From contig DASYRE010000042.1 of assembly GCA_036004685.1 (NCBI GenBank), forward strand, positions 1-64,000: a stretch of 64,000 bases of DNA, given 5' to 3'. Position numbers and translations under genes: made by a program. This stretch comes from Candidatus Polarisedimenticolia bacterium (GTDB lineage: Bacteria > Acidobacteriota > Polarisedimenticolia > Gp22-AA2 > AA152). Positions 10,101 to 19,400 of the stretch are shown here, piece after piece; positions within the stretch are counted from its first letter, which is position 1, and the number at the start of each line of letters is the position of its first letter. The notes below the pieces were generated by a model. It was not told the origin of the DNA. It searched no databases and worked only from the letters and a program-made list of their open reading frames with translations.

Positions 10101-13100
10101 AGCTGAATCTGCGCCTGCGTCCAGGCGAGCGAGCTGGCGCGGTCGAACGTGGCCAGATGGCGGTATTTCTCGCCGATCTCGAGGGCCGCCTCGCGCGACT
10201 CCGCGACGAGCGTCGTGAAGACGAGGTGCAGCGTCCCCCGCGGCGGAAGGCTCACGCGCCGCCGCAGGCTGACGATCGGATCCAGGACCGTTCCCGCCGT
10301 GTTCGAGAGCGGCGCGCCGCTGGTCACCGCGATCGGGGCCCGGACGCCTCGGCCGCGCCCGAGGAACCGGGCGCGATCGCTTTCGAACTGGAGCGCGCCG
10401 CCCCCCTCCGTGTCCGCCGCGCAGACATGGGCGAGCCACAGCCGCGGGTCTTCTTCGGACCGGGGCCGGCGGCTCGCGAGCAGCGTCTCCTGCTCGGCGA
10501 CGAACTCCGTCTCCACGAAGAGATTGGAAAAAGCGGGATGGGCCTCGTCGGCCGCCTGGGGAGCCAGGACCACCTCGGCGTAGGACGTGAAGTCGATCTC
10601 GCGCCTCCGGCTCTCCAGGTTGATCACCGTGAGGCGGCGAAGCTCGGCGTCGTCCTCCGGGGAGACGACGAGCTCGAGGGCGATCGAAAGGGAGCGATCC
10701 TCGCGGGTGATCTTGGCGCGGTCCTCGGCATAGATGACCTCGTAGCGATCCGCTTCCGTGCCGCTCGGCTGGAACCCGGCCGACCAGATCTGCCCCGTCT
10801 GCGCGTCGCGGAGGAACAGGAACGTCCCCCAGTCGTCCCGGGTCGTGTCTTCGCGCCACCGGCTGATCGCCAGATCGTTCCAGCGGCTGAATCCGGAGCC
10901 CGCGGCGGTCACCATGACGGTGTAACGGCCGTTGGAAAGGACGTGGCTGCGAGGCGTGACGTCGTGCGGCGATTCGAGACGGCGCAGCGCCAGGGGGGCG
11001 AGCTCGCGAACGATGGCGGGGCCGCGAACCTCCTCGCCGCGCGGGCGAGTCACGGCGACCGCCCGGGGCGTGCGCTCCTGGAGGAGCAGCTCGGCCGCCT
11101 GGATCATGGGGTGCGAATGAAACCGCCTCGGGATGAGATGGTCGTGGACCACGTTTCCCAAGGAGACGATCGTCATCCCCTGATGATGCGCCATGTAGGC
11201 GTACACCACCGCCCTCCGGGCGCTCTCCGGGAGCCGGGAGCGGGTGTAATCGAGCGCGTCATAGAACCCATAGGAGCCGCGCGCGCCGGCCTTCTCGAGG
11301 CCCGCGAAATTGTCGAGCGCGCCTCGGGGATCCAGCATCGCGGCGAGGGCGGTGGCGTAAGGCGCCACCACCAGGTCCTCGCGCAGGCCTCGCTTGAGCC
11401 CCAGCCCCGGCACGCCGAACGCCGAATACTGGTAGGTCATCTCGGCATCGCGAACGCTGTAGGCCGACTCGGAGACTCCCCAGGGGACGCCGCGCTCCGC
11501 GCCGTATTGGATTTGGCGGCCTACGGCGAGCCGGCAGGTCAGATCCAGGAGGCTGCGCTCCGGCTGGCGCATCACGAGAAGCGGCATGAGGTATTCGAAC
11601 ATCGAGCCCGACCAGGAGACGAGCGCGGCGCCGCGACCCACCGGGGTGAGCGCGCGGCCGAGGAGGAACCAGTGCTGCGGCGGCACGTCCCCCTTGGCGA
11701 TGGCGACGAAGCTCGCGAGCCGGGCCTCGGAGGCCAGCAGATCGTACGTCGCGTCGTCGAGGATGCCGTCCGTCGCCCGGTAGCCGATCGAGAAGAGCTT
11801 GCGCGGCGCATCGAAGAGAAAGCTGAAATCCATCTCCTGGGCCATCGCTTCCGCCCGCGCGGCGATCGCCTCGAGCCGCGCGGCGGCGCCGTTCATCGCA
11901 TTCTCGGATGATGGGCCGGGCGCGCTGAAGGCGTCGCCGTCCTCCAGATCGCGGACATGACTGTGTATCGAATCGCGCAGCGCCCGGGCCCAGATCATGG
12001 TCTCGCCTCCGGCGGGGAGGGAGGCGCCGAGGGCGATCTCGAAGAGACCCCCAACTCGCGCCTCCAGCTCGCGCAGCCGCCGCCGCCGTTCGTCAAGCGA
12101 CCCGGGAGGGTCGGTCAAGAGAGCCGACATTCCTTCGGCGGCCCGGCGCAGGCCCGGGGGCGCATGATTTCCCGAAGCGAGCGCCTCGCGCTCCGGCAAC
12201 GAATCCAGGAGCAACCGGTGAGCGTCCTTGATGCCTTTGAACGCGGAGGAATCGAGGAGCGGGGCGCGAGCCAGCTCGCGGCACGATTGTGCGAGCGCGA
12301 TGAGGTTTCCGGCGAGATTGCCGCTGTCCACCGTCGAGACGTACATCGGCTCCAGGGGGCGGAGATCCCGCGTGTCGTACCAGTTGAAGAAGTGGCCGCG
12401 GAAGCGCCGCAGGCGATGCATGCTGTCGAGCGCCGCCTCGAGGCGCTCCGTCGCTTCCAGCCCTCCGATCCACCCGAAATCGCGGGCGGTCACCACGCTC
12501 AAGAGGTAAAGGCCGGCGTTCGTCGGGGAAATCCGGTGGGCCTCCACCGGCTTGGGATCCTCCTGGAAGTTGTCCGGCGGGAGGGCGTGATCGTCCGGGT
12601 CGACGAAGGCCTCGAAGAAGCGCCAGGTCTGGCGGGCGATCCGCCGCAACAACTGCGACTCGGCCCCGGAGAGCGCCTGGGACGCGGGCGCCTCCCGGGG
12701 GATGCTGAGGCGCCAGGCGACGAGAGGGGACATCGCCCAGAGCAGGAGGAACGGCGCGGCGGCCGGCAGGCCGGGCGCGTTGAAGGCGATGACCGGCAGG
12801 GCGGCGCCGGCGGCGAGCACCACGCCGTGGCGCAGCTCCCACGCGAAGGTCTTCAGGCTCAGCCCGGATCCCCGGCCGGCTTGGGCCGCAGTCTCCCACT
12901 CCAGGAGGTGGCGCTTGGTGAAGAAGAGGCGCCCCAGCGTTCGGACGATGGCATCGCCCATGAGCCAGCTCTGGTGGGCGAGCATGGCGATCGATAGAAA
13001 CGATTGCGACAGGGCGGTAACGGCGTCCCTTCCCACGGCCCGGAAGTAGCTGCGCTTGGAAAAACCCCGGCGCCGGAGAACGAGGCCGTCCAGGATGGGG

Positions 13101-15721
13101 ATGCAGAAAGGCAGGACCAAGGATCCGAAGGCGAGACCGCTCCACAGGAGGCAGGGAGCCGGGGGAAGGACCCAGGCGACCACGGCGAGGAGAAACGCCG
13201 ACGGCGCCAGGAGGCTGCGCCTCAGGTTGTCCACCATCTTCCAGCGGGCGTGGCCGGTCATGCGGATCTTCCGCGCCCGCTCCGACCCGCTCCTCGCGGT
13301 GCCCAGGATCCATGGCAGGAGCTGCCAGTCGCCCCTCACCCAGCGATGCAACCGGCGGGCGGCCACCAGGTAGCTTCGTGGGAATTCCTCGAAGAGATCC
13401 AGATCGGTCGCCAATCCGGCGCGGGCGAACGAGCCTTCGAAAAGGTCGTGGCTGAGCAGCGCGTTCTCGGGAGTCTTGCCCTGAAGCGCGGCTTCGAAGG
13501 CATCGACGTCGTAGATTCCCTTCCCCGTGTAGGAGCCCTCTCCGAAGAGATCTTGATACACGTCCGAGACCGCCGCGGCGTAAGGATCGACCCCGCCGGG
13601 TCCCGAAACGATGCGCTGGTAGGCGGTGCTGGACGGCCCGGTCGGCAGCGAGGGGGTGACGCGCGGCTGGAGAATCGCATAACCCTCCACGACCCGGCCC
13701 TTCCGGCGATCGTAGCGAGGGCGGTTCAAGGGGTGGGCCATCGTCCCGACCAGACGATGGGCGACTCCCTGGGGAAGCCGGGTGTCGGCGTCGAGGGTGA
13801 GCACATACTTCACCCCCTCGGGCGCCCAGGGCGGGCGGCCCTGGACCGGCATGAACGTCGTGTCGCGGGCGCCGCGCAGGAGCCGGTTCAGCTCATGGAG
13901 CTTGCCCCGTTTTCTCTCCCAGCCCATCCACTTTCCTTCCCGGTCGTTCCACAGGCGCCGCCGGTGCAGCAGGAGAAAAATCTCTCCGCCGGGACGGGTC
14001 CCGTGCCGACGGTTCAGGTCGCGTATCCCGTCGGCCGCCGCCGAGAGGAGCTCCTCGTCCTCCGGCATCCGCTCCTGGTCCGCGTCCGTCCAGTCGGTCA
14101 GGAGGGCGAAGTGAAGGTGACCCTTCGGGTTCGCCAGGAAATGCACTTCCAGCCGCTCGATCTCCTCCGCGACGTCGGCGCGGCTCGTCAGGAGCGTGGG
14201 GACGGCGACCAGGGTCCGCAGGGGGGCGGGCACGCCGTCGGTGAAATCGAGCTTAGGGAGCAGGCGAGGCGGGAGAAGCCAGGGAACGATGCGGTGCATC
14301 AGGGCGACCGCGACTTCGGAGATCGGCACCAGGCCGAGAGCGGCAAGCCCGACGAGCCAGGAGCCCGGCACGCCGGCCGCCCGGGTCCACGAGAGCAGCC
14401 CCCCAAGGGCCCCTCCGGCGAGCAGGAAGATTCCTCCGAGATAGGCGGCGAGGGCGCGCGCGCGATAGACGCGGCGCAGGCGGATGCGCCACGGGACGCG
14501 GAAGCCGATCCGTTTCTCGAACGCGCGGCGGCCCCCGGCGACGAGGTAATGGCCGACGTCCTCTTCGGCGCGCGCCGGCAGGCGATCGAGCGCCGCGACG
14601 CCCCCGCCCGCCTCGGCCGCCTTCTCCCCGGCGTCGCGCGCCAGCCGCGCCGCCTCGCGGGCCACCTCGATTTCCGGACGACCCGAGCGGCGGGAGAGCA
14701 GCTCGATGCGTGCCCGGTACTGATCGCGCGTCGCGAAATCCATGGCGGCGAAGCCGGGGGAGGACCGCAGCACGTCGTCCACCAGGCTCACGCTCTCGAA
14801 GAAAGCCTGCCATTCGATGGAGGACATCCATCGCATGCTCGTGATGATGTTCCGGACCGTCACGTTCGCCGCGGCCTGGGCCTGATGCTCCGAGGCGACC
14901 GCCTCCTCCGCCGAGGTCCCCTGGGCGCCCAGCTTCGCTTCGAGCCAGGCCATCGCCGGCTGGAGCGACGGGTCCTCGCCGCGAAGACGCTGGATCAGCT
15001 GCACGGCGAACGCCCGATCCAAAGACGCGTCGTCCAGCTCCGCCAGGGCGTCCTCCGGGCGCTCGGCGTCCCGGCCGAGCCCCAGCAGCCGGTCGGCGAG
15101 AGCGTCGGCGCGCGCCCGCCCGTGGCGCGAGCGGATGATCAGCACCGCGAGCCGGCGCAGATTTTCCACGAGCGCGACGCGCAGGTGGATGGCCACCGCC
15201 CAGAGCTCCCCGATGGTCAGAACCTGGACGCGTTGGTAGGCGCGGACGAACCGATGGAGCGTCTCCAGCTCGAACCGGCTGTCGGTATGGGCGACGTAGG
15301 CCCACGCGAGCCCGTAGACGCGCGGGTATCCGGCGAGGTGGCCGGAGGCGATTCTCGGCAGCAGCCGGTAGTAGCCTCCCGGAAGGTGATCCCGGATATC
15401 CCGGAGCTGCTGATCCACGACGTGAAAATTGTCGAGGATCCACTCCGCGGCGGGGGTGATCTCGCGCATCGCGAGAACCGTATCGGCGATGTTCCGGTAG
15501 GCGGCCAGGAGCAGGCGGCCGTTCTCCCGGACCCGGGGGAGAAGGTTTCTCTTGCGCGCGGGCGCTTCGGTCGTCAGGTGCGCCGAGGCGAGGCTCTCGG
15601 CATGCTGCTCGAGGCGCTCGATGCCGAATATCTCGGCGCGAACCGGCTCTTCGAGCCCCGAAGGGAGCGACAGGGCGTCCTTCTTCCAGGGGACTGCTGG
15701 TATGGTGAATCGCGTCTTCAC
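7112..15721 (-). CDS. ndvB: Cyclic beta-1,2-glucan synthase (NdvB/ChvB type)
   Basis: A 2869-aa inner-membrane enzyme, about the size of known Cgs/NdvB proteins (roughly 2830-2870 aa). It is expected to initiate, elongate and cyclise beta-1,2-glucan from UDP-glucose. The N-terminal soluble domain has WILDNFHVVDQQLRDIR. Transmembrane pairs lie near residues 425-480 and again about 810-1000. The GT84 domain between them has TLDADTRLPQG (near 640) and HRWVRGDWQ (near 790). A glycoamylase-like domain follows (NAGLYLLSVVTARDFGW), then two beta-sandwich repeats and a C-terminal GH94 domain with FRDQLQDAM, GTGDWNDGMNR (near 2550) and NGGQYTHAATW. The GTG start is preceded by GGAGAAGGGG. No NdvA exporter gene is in the window. 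The product would serve in periplasmic osmoadaptation or envelope function. Confidence 0.95.
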   Translation of the reverse strand: MKTRFTIPAVPWKKDALSLPSGLEEPVRAEIFGIERLEQHAESLASAHLTTEAPARKRNLLPRVRENGRLLLAAYRNIADTVLAMREITPAAEWILDNFHVVDQQLRDIRDHLPGGYYRLLPRIASGHLAGYPRVYGLAWAYVAHTDSRFELETLHRFVRAYQRVQVLTIGELWAVAIHLRVALVENLRRLAVLIIRSRHGRARADALADRLLGLGRDAERPEDALAELDDASLDRAFAVQLIQRLRGEDPSLQPAMAWLEAKLGAQGTSAEEAVASEHQAQAAANVTVRNIITSMRWMSSIEWQAFFESVSLVDDVLRSSPGFAAMDFATRDQYRARIELLSRRSGRPEIEVAREAARLARDAGEKAAEAGGGVAALDRLPARAEEDVGHYLVAGGRRAFEKRIGFRVPWRIRLRRVYRARALAAYLGGIFLLAGGALGGLLSWTRAAGVPGSWLVGLAALGLVPISEVAVALMHRIVPWLLPPRLLPKLDFTDGVPAPLRTLVAVPTLLTSRADVAEEIERLEVHFLANPKGHLHFALLTDWTDADQERMPEDEELLSAAADGIRDLNRRHGTRPGGEIFLLLHRRRLWNDREGKWMGWERKRGKLHELNRLLRGARDTTFMPVQGRPPWAPEGVKYVLTLDADTRLPQGVAHRLVGTMAHPLNRPRYDRRKGRVVEGYAILQPRVTPSLPTGPSSTAYQRIVSGPGGVDPYAAAVSDVYQDLFGEGSYTGKGIYDVDAFEAALQGKTPENALLSHDLFEGSFARAGLATDLDLFEEFPRSYLVAARRLHRWVRGDWQLLPWILGTARSGSERARKIRMTGHARWKMVDNLRRSLLAPSAFLLAVVAWVLPPAPCLLWSGLAFGSLVLPFCIPILDGLVLRRRGFSKRSYFRAVGRDAVTALSQSFLSIAMLAHQSWLMGDAIVRTLGRLFFTKRHLLEWETAAQAGRGSGLSLKTFAWELRHGVVLAAGAALPVIAFNAPGLPAAAPFLLLWAMSPLVAWRLSIPREAPASQALSGAESQLLRRIARQTWRFFEAFVDPDDHALPPDNFQEDPKPVEAHRISPTNAGLYLLSVVTARDFGWIGGLEATERLEAALDSMHRLRRFRGHFFNWYDTRDLRPLEPMYVSTVDSGNLAGNLIALAQSCRELARAPLLDSSAFKGIKDAHRLLLDSLPEREALASGNHAPPGLRRAAEGMSALLTDPPGSLDERRRRLRELEARVGGLFEIALGASLPAGGETMIWARALRDSIHSHVRDLEDGDAFSAPGPSSENAMNGAAARLEAIAARAEAMAQEMDFSFLFDAPRKLFSIGYRATDGILDDATYDLLASEARLASFVAIAKGDVPPQHWFLLGRALTPVGRGAALVSWSGSMFEYLMPLLVMRQPERSLLDLTCRLAVGRQIQYGAERGVPWGVSESAYSVRDAEMTYQYSAFGVPGLGLKRGLREDLVVAPYATALAAMLDPRGALDNFAGLEKAGARGSYGFYDALDYTRSRLPESARRAVVYAYMAHHQGMTIVSLGNVVHDHLIPRRFHSHPMIQAAELLLQERTPRAVAVTRPRGEEVRGPAIVRELAPLALRRLESPHDVTPRSHVLSNGRYTVMVTAAGSGFSRWNDLAISRWREDTTRDDWGTFLFLRDAQTGQIWSAGFQPSGTEADRYEVIYAEDRAKITREDRSLSIALELVVSPEDDAELRRLTVINLESRRREIDFTSYAEVVLAPQAADEAHPAFSNLFVETEFVAEQETLLASRRPRSEEDPRLWLAHVCAADTEGGGALQFESDRARFLGRGRGVRAPIAVTSGAPLSNTAGTVLDPIVSLRRRVSLPPRGTLHLVFTTLVAESREAALEIGEKYRHLATFDRASSLAWTQAQIQLHHLKIGRDEAHLFQRLANRLLYADRTLRAEPQVLAASRGGVEGLWAHGISGDLPIALVRIERDEDREVVRQMLRAHEYWRLKGIAADLIVLNAKGPSYVQDLQDSLEAMVRASQLAAGHEARIRRGGVFVLREDLLAPRDRTLLRSAARVVILPRRGTLFEQTTRLELSRQEPVTSPPRSNREKEETAGADLPDLLFFNGLGGFTRDGREYVVALGKGQWTPAPWINVVANPDFGFQVSESGSGFTWSVNSRENRLTPWSNDPVSDPPGEILFVRDADSGRIWSPTCLPIRQDSAPYVARHGQGYSRFEHASHGIGLDLVQLVPPRDPIKISRLIVVNRSSRRRRLSVTAYVEWVLGVGRAHSAPYVVTELDPETRAIFATNAWNGEFAERIAFADLGGLQASWTGDRLEFLGRNSGLDHPASLERGRELSGSLGAGLDPCAALQTGLELEPGQRAEILFLLGQGESREEARSLVKRYRRIGFDLLLREVREHWDQVLGAIEVQTPDPSANLLLNRWLLYQTLSCRLWSRSALYQSGGAYGFRDQLQDAMALAIARPDIPRAQLLRAAGRQFPEGDVQHWWHPPTGRGVRTRISDDRLWLPYAAVHYLRTTGDDALLGEQAGWVEGPPLEASQQEAYYAPRESGERSAFYEHCARALDRSLETGAHGLPLIGTGDWNDGMNRVGREGRGESVWLGWFLLVNLRQFVPIAEGRGDEERAARWRAAAAGLEASLDREGWDGDWYRRAFFDDGAPLGSAANEECRIDSISQSWAVLSGAADPEKARRAMDSLESRLLRREDRLLLLLTPPFDRTPLDVGYIKGYPPGIRENGGQYTHAATWAVVAFTELGDGDRAYHLFDLLSPIRHAVRMGDAGRYKVEPYVVAADIYSEAPHAGRGGWTWYTGAAGWLYRAGIESILGFRKRGAELRIDPCIPRAWKGYQIVYRHGSARYRITVENPRSVCRGVVDLRLDASVLPPEASIPLVDDGRTHEVRVILG

Positions 15722-15945
15722 TTCAGGCCCCTTCTCCGGCCGCGGCGAGCCCGCGAGCGGCGGTCGGCGCCTTTACACGCCGTTGACGTCGGACACAACT
15801 TTTTACCTTCCTTCCCGCGACATTTACATCCGTTCCGCGTACATTCCGGCGATCCTCATCCGGATCGAGAGGATCGCGACATAAGGCCGTTCGTGTCCAA
15901 GCCGACTTCAATCCCGTGCGCCCCTCATGGCAAAAAGGAACGCCG

Positions 15946-17253
15946 ATGATACGCCGTTTCACGACCCTGATTCTGGCCCTCGCCCTGGCCGCGACCGCCG
16001 CCGGCGCGCAAGCGACCTTCCATGGCGACGTCGCCCGCACCGGAGTGTTCGGATCTCCCGGCCCGAAGCGATTCGGCGGGGTCAAGTGGACCTTCAAGGC
16101 GGGAGGACCGATCGTCGCCTCACCGGTCGTCGCCGACGGTGTGGTGTACGTCGGCAGTCTCGACGGGCATCTTTACGCCATCGACCAGGAGAGCGGCAAG
16201 GAAAAATGGAATTTCAAGTCGCGGATGCCGATCGCCTCCACCGCGGCGGTCGCGGGCGACACCCTTTATTTCGTGTCGTCGGTCGGCTCCCTCGCGGCGC
16301 TCGAAACGGCGACGGGCAAGCCCAAGTGGGTGTTCGCGGCGGAGTTCGAGAAAAGGTTCGAAGCGAAGAACCTCCACGGGCTCCCCTCCGCCGCCCAGAC
16401 CATTCCCGACGCCTGGGATCTCTTCACGTCATCGCCCGCGGTCGCGAACGGCAAGGTCTACTTCGGCAGCGGCGATTCGAACGTCTACGCCGTCGACGCC
16501 GCCACCGGCTTGTTGCAATGGAAGTTCCAGACCGGAGACGTGGTGCACGCCTCGCCTGCGGTGGCCGACGGCACGGTCTACATCGGCAGCTGGGACAGCC
16601 GTCTGTATGCGCTCCGGGCCGAGACGGGGGAGCTTCGGTGGTCGTTCCAGGCGGGGGAAGATCCCTCCATCCACAACCAGGTCGGTTTTCAATCCTCCCC
16701 CGCCGTCGTGGATGGAGTGGTCTACGTCGGATGCCGCGACGCCCACGTCTATGCCCTCGACGCGGGCACCGGCCGGAAGAAATGGGATTATCCCACCAGC
16801 AAGTCCTGGGTCATCGGAACGCCGGCGGTCCGGAAAGGCACGGTCTACGTGGGAACGTCGGACAGCTCGCGCTTCATGGCCCTGGATGCGAAGACGGGGC
16901 GCCTGCGCTTCAACTTCGACGCCAAGGCGTACATGTTCTCATCGGCGGCCGTCGCGGGGGATCTCGCTTACGTGGGGGATCACAACGGCAGGCTCTACGC
17001 CATTGAAGCGGACACCGGCCGTCTGGCGTGGGAATTTCAAACCGAAGGGTCGAGGAAGGACCCGATGAAAGCCCTCAACCCCGATGGCCGCCTCAACCAG
17101 GAGGCCTTTAAGCCCTTGTTCGGAGACTTTCAGGACATGTACATCGATTACTACCGGTTCATCTCGATCGGCGCGGTGGTGTCCTCGCCTGCCGTGAGCC
17201 GCGGGGTGGTCTATTTCGGCAGCATGGACGGGACCCTCTATGCGCTGCAATGA
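15946..17253 (+). CDS. Secreted PQQ-like beta-propeller repeat protein
   Basis: 435 aa from the ATG at 15946, which has AAGGA six bases upstream; an upstream in-frame ATG at 15916 would give a non-signal extension. A signal peptide (FTTLILALALAATAAGAQA) precedes a run of propeller blades of the PQQ/quinoprotein type, with repeats such as VYVGSLDGHLYAIDQESGK, VYFGSGDSNVYAVDAATG, VYIGSWDSRLYALRAETG and VYVGCRDAHVYALDAGTG. The set suggests seven or eight blades. Catalytic dehydrogenase residues are not evident, so a binding or scaffold role (as in BamB-like proteins) is as likely as an enzyme. It is divergent from the glucan synthase gene across 224 bases, with no clear promoter read. Confidence 0.85.
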   Translation: MIRRFTTLILALALAATAAGAQATFHGDVARTGVFGSPGPKRFGGVKWTFKAGGPIVASPVVADGVVYVGSLDGHLYAIDQESGKEKWNFKSRMPIASTAAVAGDTLYFVSSVGSLAALETATGKPKWVFAAEFEKRFEAKNLHGLPSAAQTIPDAWDLFTSSPAVANGKVYFGSGDSNVYAVDAATGLLQWKFQTGDVVHASPAVADGTVYIGSWDSRLYALRAETGELRWSFQAGEDPSIHNQVGFQSSPAVVDGVVYVGCRDAHVYALDAGTGRKKWDYPTSKSWVIGTPAVRKGTVYVGTSDSSRFMALDAKTGRLRFNFDAKAYMFSSAAVAGDLAYVGDHNGRLYAIEADTGRLAWEFQTEGSRKDPMKALNPDGRLNQEAFKPLFGDFQDMYIDYYRFISIGAVVSSPAVSRGVVYFGSMDGTLYALQ

Positions 17254-17341
17254 GAGGTCGGTTGCGGTTCTCTCGCGCGCCTTCAGGGAGCAGGTGCCGG
17301 TGGGACGGTCGGGCGCAGGCCAGAGGGCTTAGGCGGTCGCG

Positions 17342-17728
17342 TCAGGGACAGTTCTGGTCGCAGCGATTTCCCTGAAGGTCGACGGAGATGATGACATGCG
17401 GATTGTCGGCCGTCGGCCAGGGCCAGGCCGAAAAACCGCCGAGCGGAGGGGCGGGCAGCAGCTGCGGATACGTAACGGGATCGAATCCCGTCGAAACCGT
17501 GGGCCCGGCCCCCGGATCCCCGATGTTCGGTCCGAACGGCAGCGGCGCCGCGGGGACCGATTTGGTGCATGGCTCAGCCTGGTTGCCTGGACCCGAGATA
17601 CAGATGCCCGGCCCCATCACGCGAACCGTCGCCTGAAAGTAATAATGCGACATCCTCTCCGGACCGCCGTGGCAGTCGGCGACCACACGGTCCCAGGTCC
17701 AAGCGGCGAGCAATAACGCCATCAGCAT
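17342..17728 (-). CDS. Small exported hypothetical protein
   Basis: 128 aa from the ATG at 17728, chosen because GGGAGG lies just upstream on the minus strand and because a hydrophobic segment (MLMALLLAAW) begins there. A longer frame to 17866 lacks such a site. The mature part is proline- and glycine-rich with spaced cysteines (ADCHGG, GICISG, EPCTK, CDQNCP). No family was recognised. It lies between the propeller gene (convergent) and the region upstream of a response regulator. Confidence 0.45.
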   Translation of the reverse strand: MLMALLLAAWTWDRVVADCHGGPERMSHYYFQATVRVMGPGICISGPGNQAEPCTKSVPAAPLPFGPNIGDPGAGPTVSTGFDPVTYPQLLPAPPLGGFSAWPWPTADNPHVIISVDLQGNRCDQNCP

Positions 17729-17866
17729 TCCGTCCTCCCGGCTCTCGAAGCATCGACAGGCCCCGGTGGAATCATCTCTTCCTTCACCGGCTGCCTCTCC
17801 AACAGATTCATGAGACATGCTTCGCCACACCGATGAGCAAGAATCCGACCAACTAGCCATCCTCAT

Positions 17867-18187
17867 GAATTACTTTGGATTACGCGCCAGTCCCTGGAAC
17901 GGAGCCCGGATCGCGGTGTTGCAAATCGTGTTTTTTCTGACGGAAATGTAACTCAGGGCTGTCGGCGGTCTCGCGAGCTCCGAGCCTCCGCCGGCCGGCG
18001 AGCTCGGGACTCCGAGAAGGAAGTAGAGAAAGCCGGAAGCCCCCCGAAGCGATGGTTCTGATATGATTTCGTTTACGACGTCAGCGGGGAGGGGCCCCAG
18101 ACCGGCTTTTACGGCTCTTCGGCTTGTCCGGCTGGGGTTCCGAGCTTAGACTTTGGTTTTCGCAGCGATCTCGGCAGGCGGTTGCCC
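17867..18187. other. Intergenic region upstream of response regulator
   Basis: A 321-base spacer between a leftward small gene and a rightward regulator gene. It contains a T-run followed by CTGACGG at 17931-17943 and GC-rich inverted segments near 17975-18010. No promoter can be called with confidence. Confidence 0.3.
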
Positions 18188-18865
18188 ATGAAGCGAATCA
18201 GCGTCTTGATTGCCGAAGATCACACCGTCGTGCGCGAAGGTCTTCGCGCCTTGCTGACGGCCGAGGACGACATTGAAGTGGTCGGCGAGGCGCGCAGCGG
18301 GCGGGAGGCGGTGCAGCTGATCGAGAAGCTGTTTCCCGACGTGGTCGTCATGGACATCGCCATGCCGCTGCTCAACGGCGTGGAAGCCACGCGGCAGATT
18401 CTCAAGATCGTCCCTTCGACGAAAATCCTCATTCTCTCGGCTCACAGCGAAGACGAGTACGTGGAGCAGGTCACGGAGGCCGGTGCGGCCGGTTATCTCC
18501 TCAAGCAAACTGCGGCGAACGTCCTGGTGCAGGCCATCCGGGAGGCCCATCTCGGCCGGACGTTCTTCAGCCCCTCCATCTCCAAGCGCATGAGCGACCT
18601 CCAGGAGAAGGCCATCGGCCGGGGGGGGCGTCCGCGGAAAGGGGCCTCGCGGCTGACTTCCCGCGAAGTGGAAGTGCTGCAGTTGATCGCCGAAGGGAAG
18701 GCCAACAAGGAAACGGCGGCCCAACTCGGGATCAGCATCAAGACCGTCGAGAAGCACCGCCAGCACCTCATGAGCAAACTCGGGATTCACGATACTGCCG
18801 GCCTGACGCGCTACGCCATCTCCGCCGGGATCATCGAGACGAGCGGACCTATCACCATCGAATAG
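18188..18865 (+). CDS. NarL/FixJ-type response regulator
   Basis: 225 aa from the ATG at 18188; a TTG two codons upstream is the alternative. The receiver domain (residues about 1-120) has the acidic pocket IAEDH, the phospho-acceptor region VVVMDIAMPLLNG and the conserved lysine in LLKQTA. A LuxR-type helix-turn-helix fills the C-terminus (about 160-220; TSREVEVLQLIAEGKANKE, then LGISIKTVEKHRQHLMSKL). It therefore works as a phosphorylation-controlled DNA-binding regulator. No kinase gene is adjacent, so it is an orphan here. The small YtxH gene 180 bases downstream on the same strand is a possible target or partner. Confidence 0.92.
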   Translation: MKRISVLIAEDHTVVREGLRALLTAEDDIEVVGEARSGREAVQLIEKLFPDVVVMDIAMPLLNGVEATRQILKIVPSTKILILSAHSEDEYVEQVTEAGAAGYLLKQTAANVLVQAIREAHLGRTFFSPSISKRMSDLQEKAIGRGGRPRKGASRLTSREVEVLQLIAEGKANKETAAQLGISIKTVEKHRQHLMSKLGIHDTAGLTRYAISAGIIETSGPITIE

Positions 18866-19045
18866 CGGCGCTTGGTAGCGGGCCTTTCCAGCGGAAGGCG
18901 CCGGGCGCCGCCTTTCCGGTGGGGCGATCACCCCATGGCCGCCGGTTTCCTCCCTCCTTATCATTGCTTCGCCGGTAATTTTCCTGAACGGCAAACGATG
19001 TCGCGGCCACCCGTGCGAGGAATTCGCCATTTCCTAGGAGGAACA

Positions 19046-19324
19046 ATGAGAGAGAGAGAAGATCTGACCACCCCCAACGGCAACGGCAACAGCAACATGA
19101 TGGGCATCCTGGTCGGCAGCCTGGTGGGCGCCGCCGTGGGTGCCAGTGTCGCTCTCCTGTACGCCCCGACCACCGGAAAAGAAGCGCGCGATTGGCTGGC
19201 GCGCCGGAGCCGCGAGCTGGGAGACAAGGCGGCCAGCTTGTTCGAGCAAGGCAAGGAAGCGGCCCGCCAGGAGGCCAAAAACGTGGCCGCCCAGGGCAAG
19301 GATTATCTGCACGATCTGCGCTAG
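19046..19324 (+). CDS. YtxH-domain small membrane-associated protein
   Basis: 92 aa. The start is fixed by AGGAGG at 19036-19041, four bases before the ATG. A glycine-rich hydrophobic segment (GILVGSLVGAAVGASVALLY, residues about 20-39) is followed by APTTGKEAR, the hallmark of the YtxH/gas-vesicle-like family, and an amphipathic Lys/Glu/Ala helix. Such proteins are usually stress-associated and sit at the membrane; no biochemical role is known. It ends just before a strong hairpin at 19342. Confidence 0.8.
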   Translation: MREREDLTTPNGNGNSNMMGILVGSLVGAAVGASVALLYAPTTGKEARDWLARRSRELGDKAASLFEQGKEAARQEAKNVAAQGKDYLHDLR

Positions 19325-19341
19325 TCGGTTCGTCCCCTGTG

Positions 19342-19383
19342 AATCAAAGAGCCGCCGAGATTTCCGGCGGCTCTTTGATTTTG
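19342..19383. terminator. Bidirectional rho-independent-type terminator
   Basis: A perfect 16-bp stem (left arm 19342-19357, AATCAAAGAGCCGCCG; right arm 19365-19380) with a 7-base loop. It is followed by T residues on the plus strand and flanked by A residues that serve the minus strand. It lies between the convergent YtxH gene and the gene ending at 19401, so it can stop transcription from both. Confidence 0.85.
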
Positions 19384-19400
19384 GCATCGGGAGGAGCGCT

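Noticed and set aside
7136-11911. Very long plus-strand open frame (1591 codons) opposite the glucan synthase, and another at 13004-15949
   Set aside because: Both are antisense shadows caused by high GC at third positions; their translations show no domains, while the minus strand has clear NdvB motifs.
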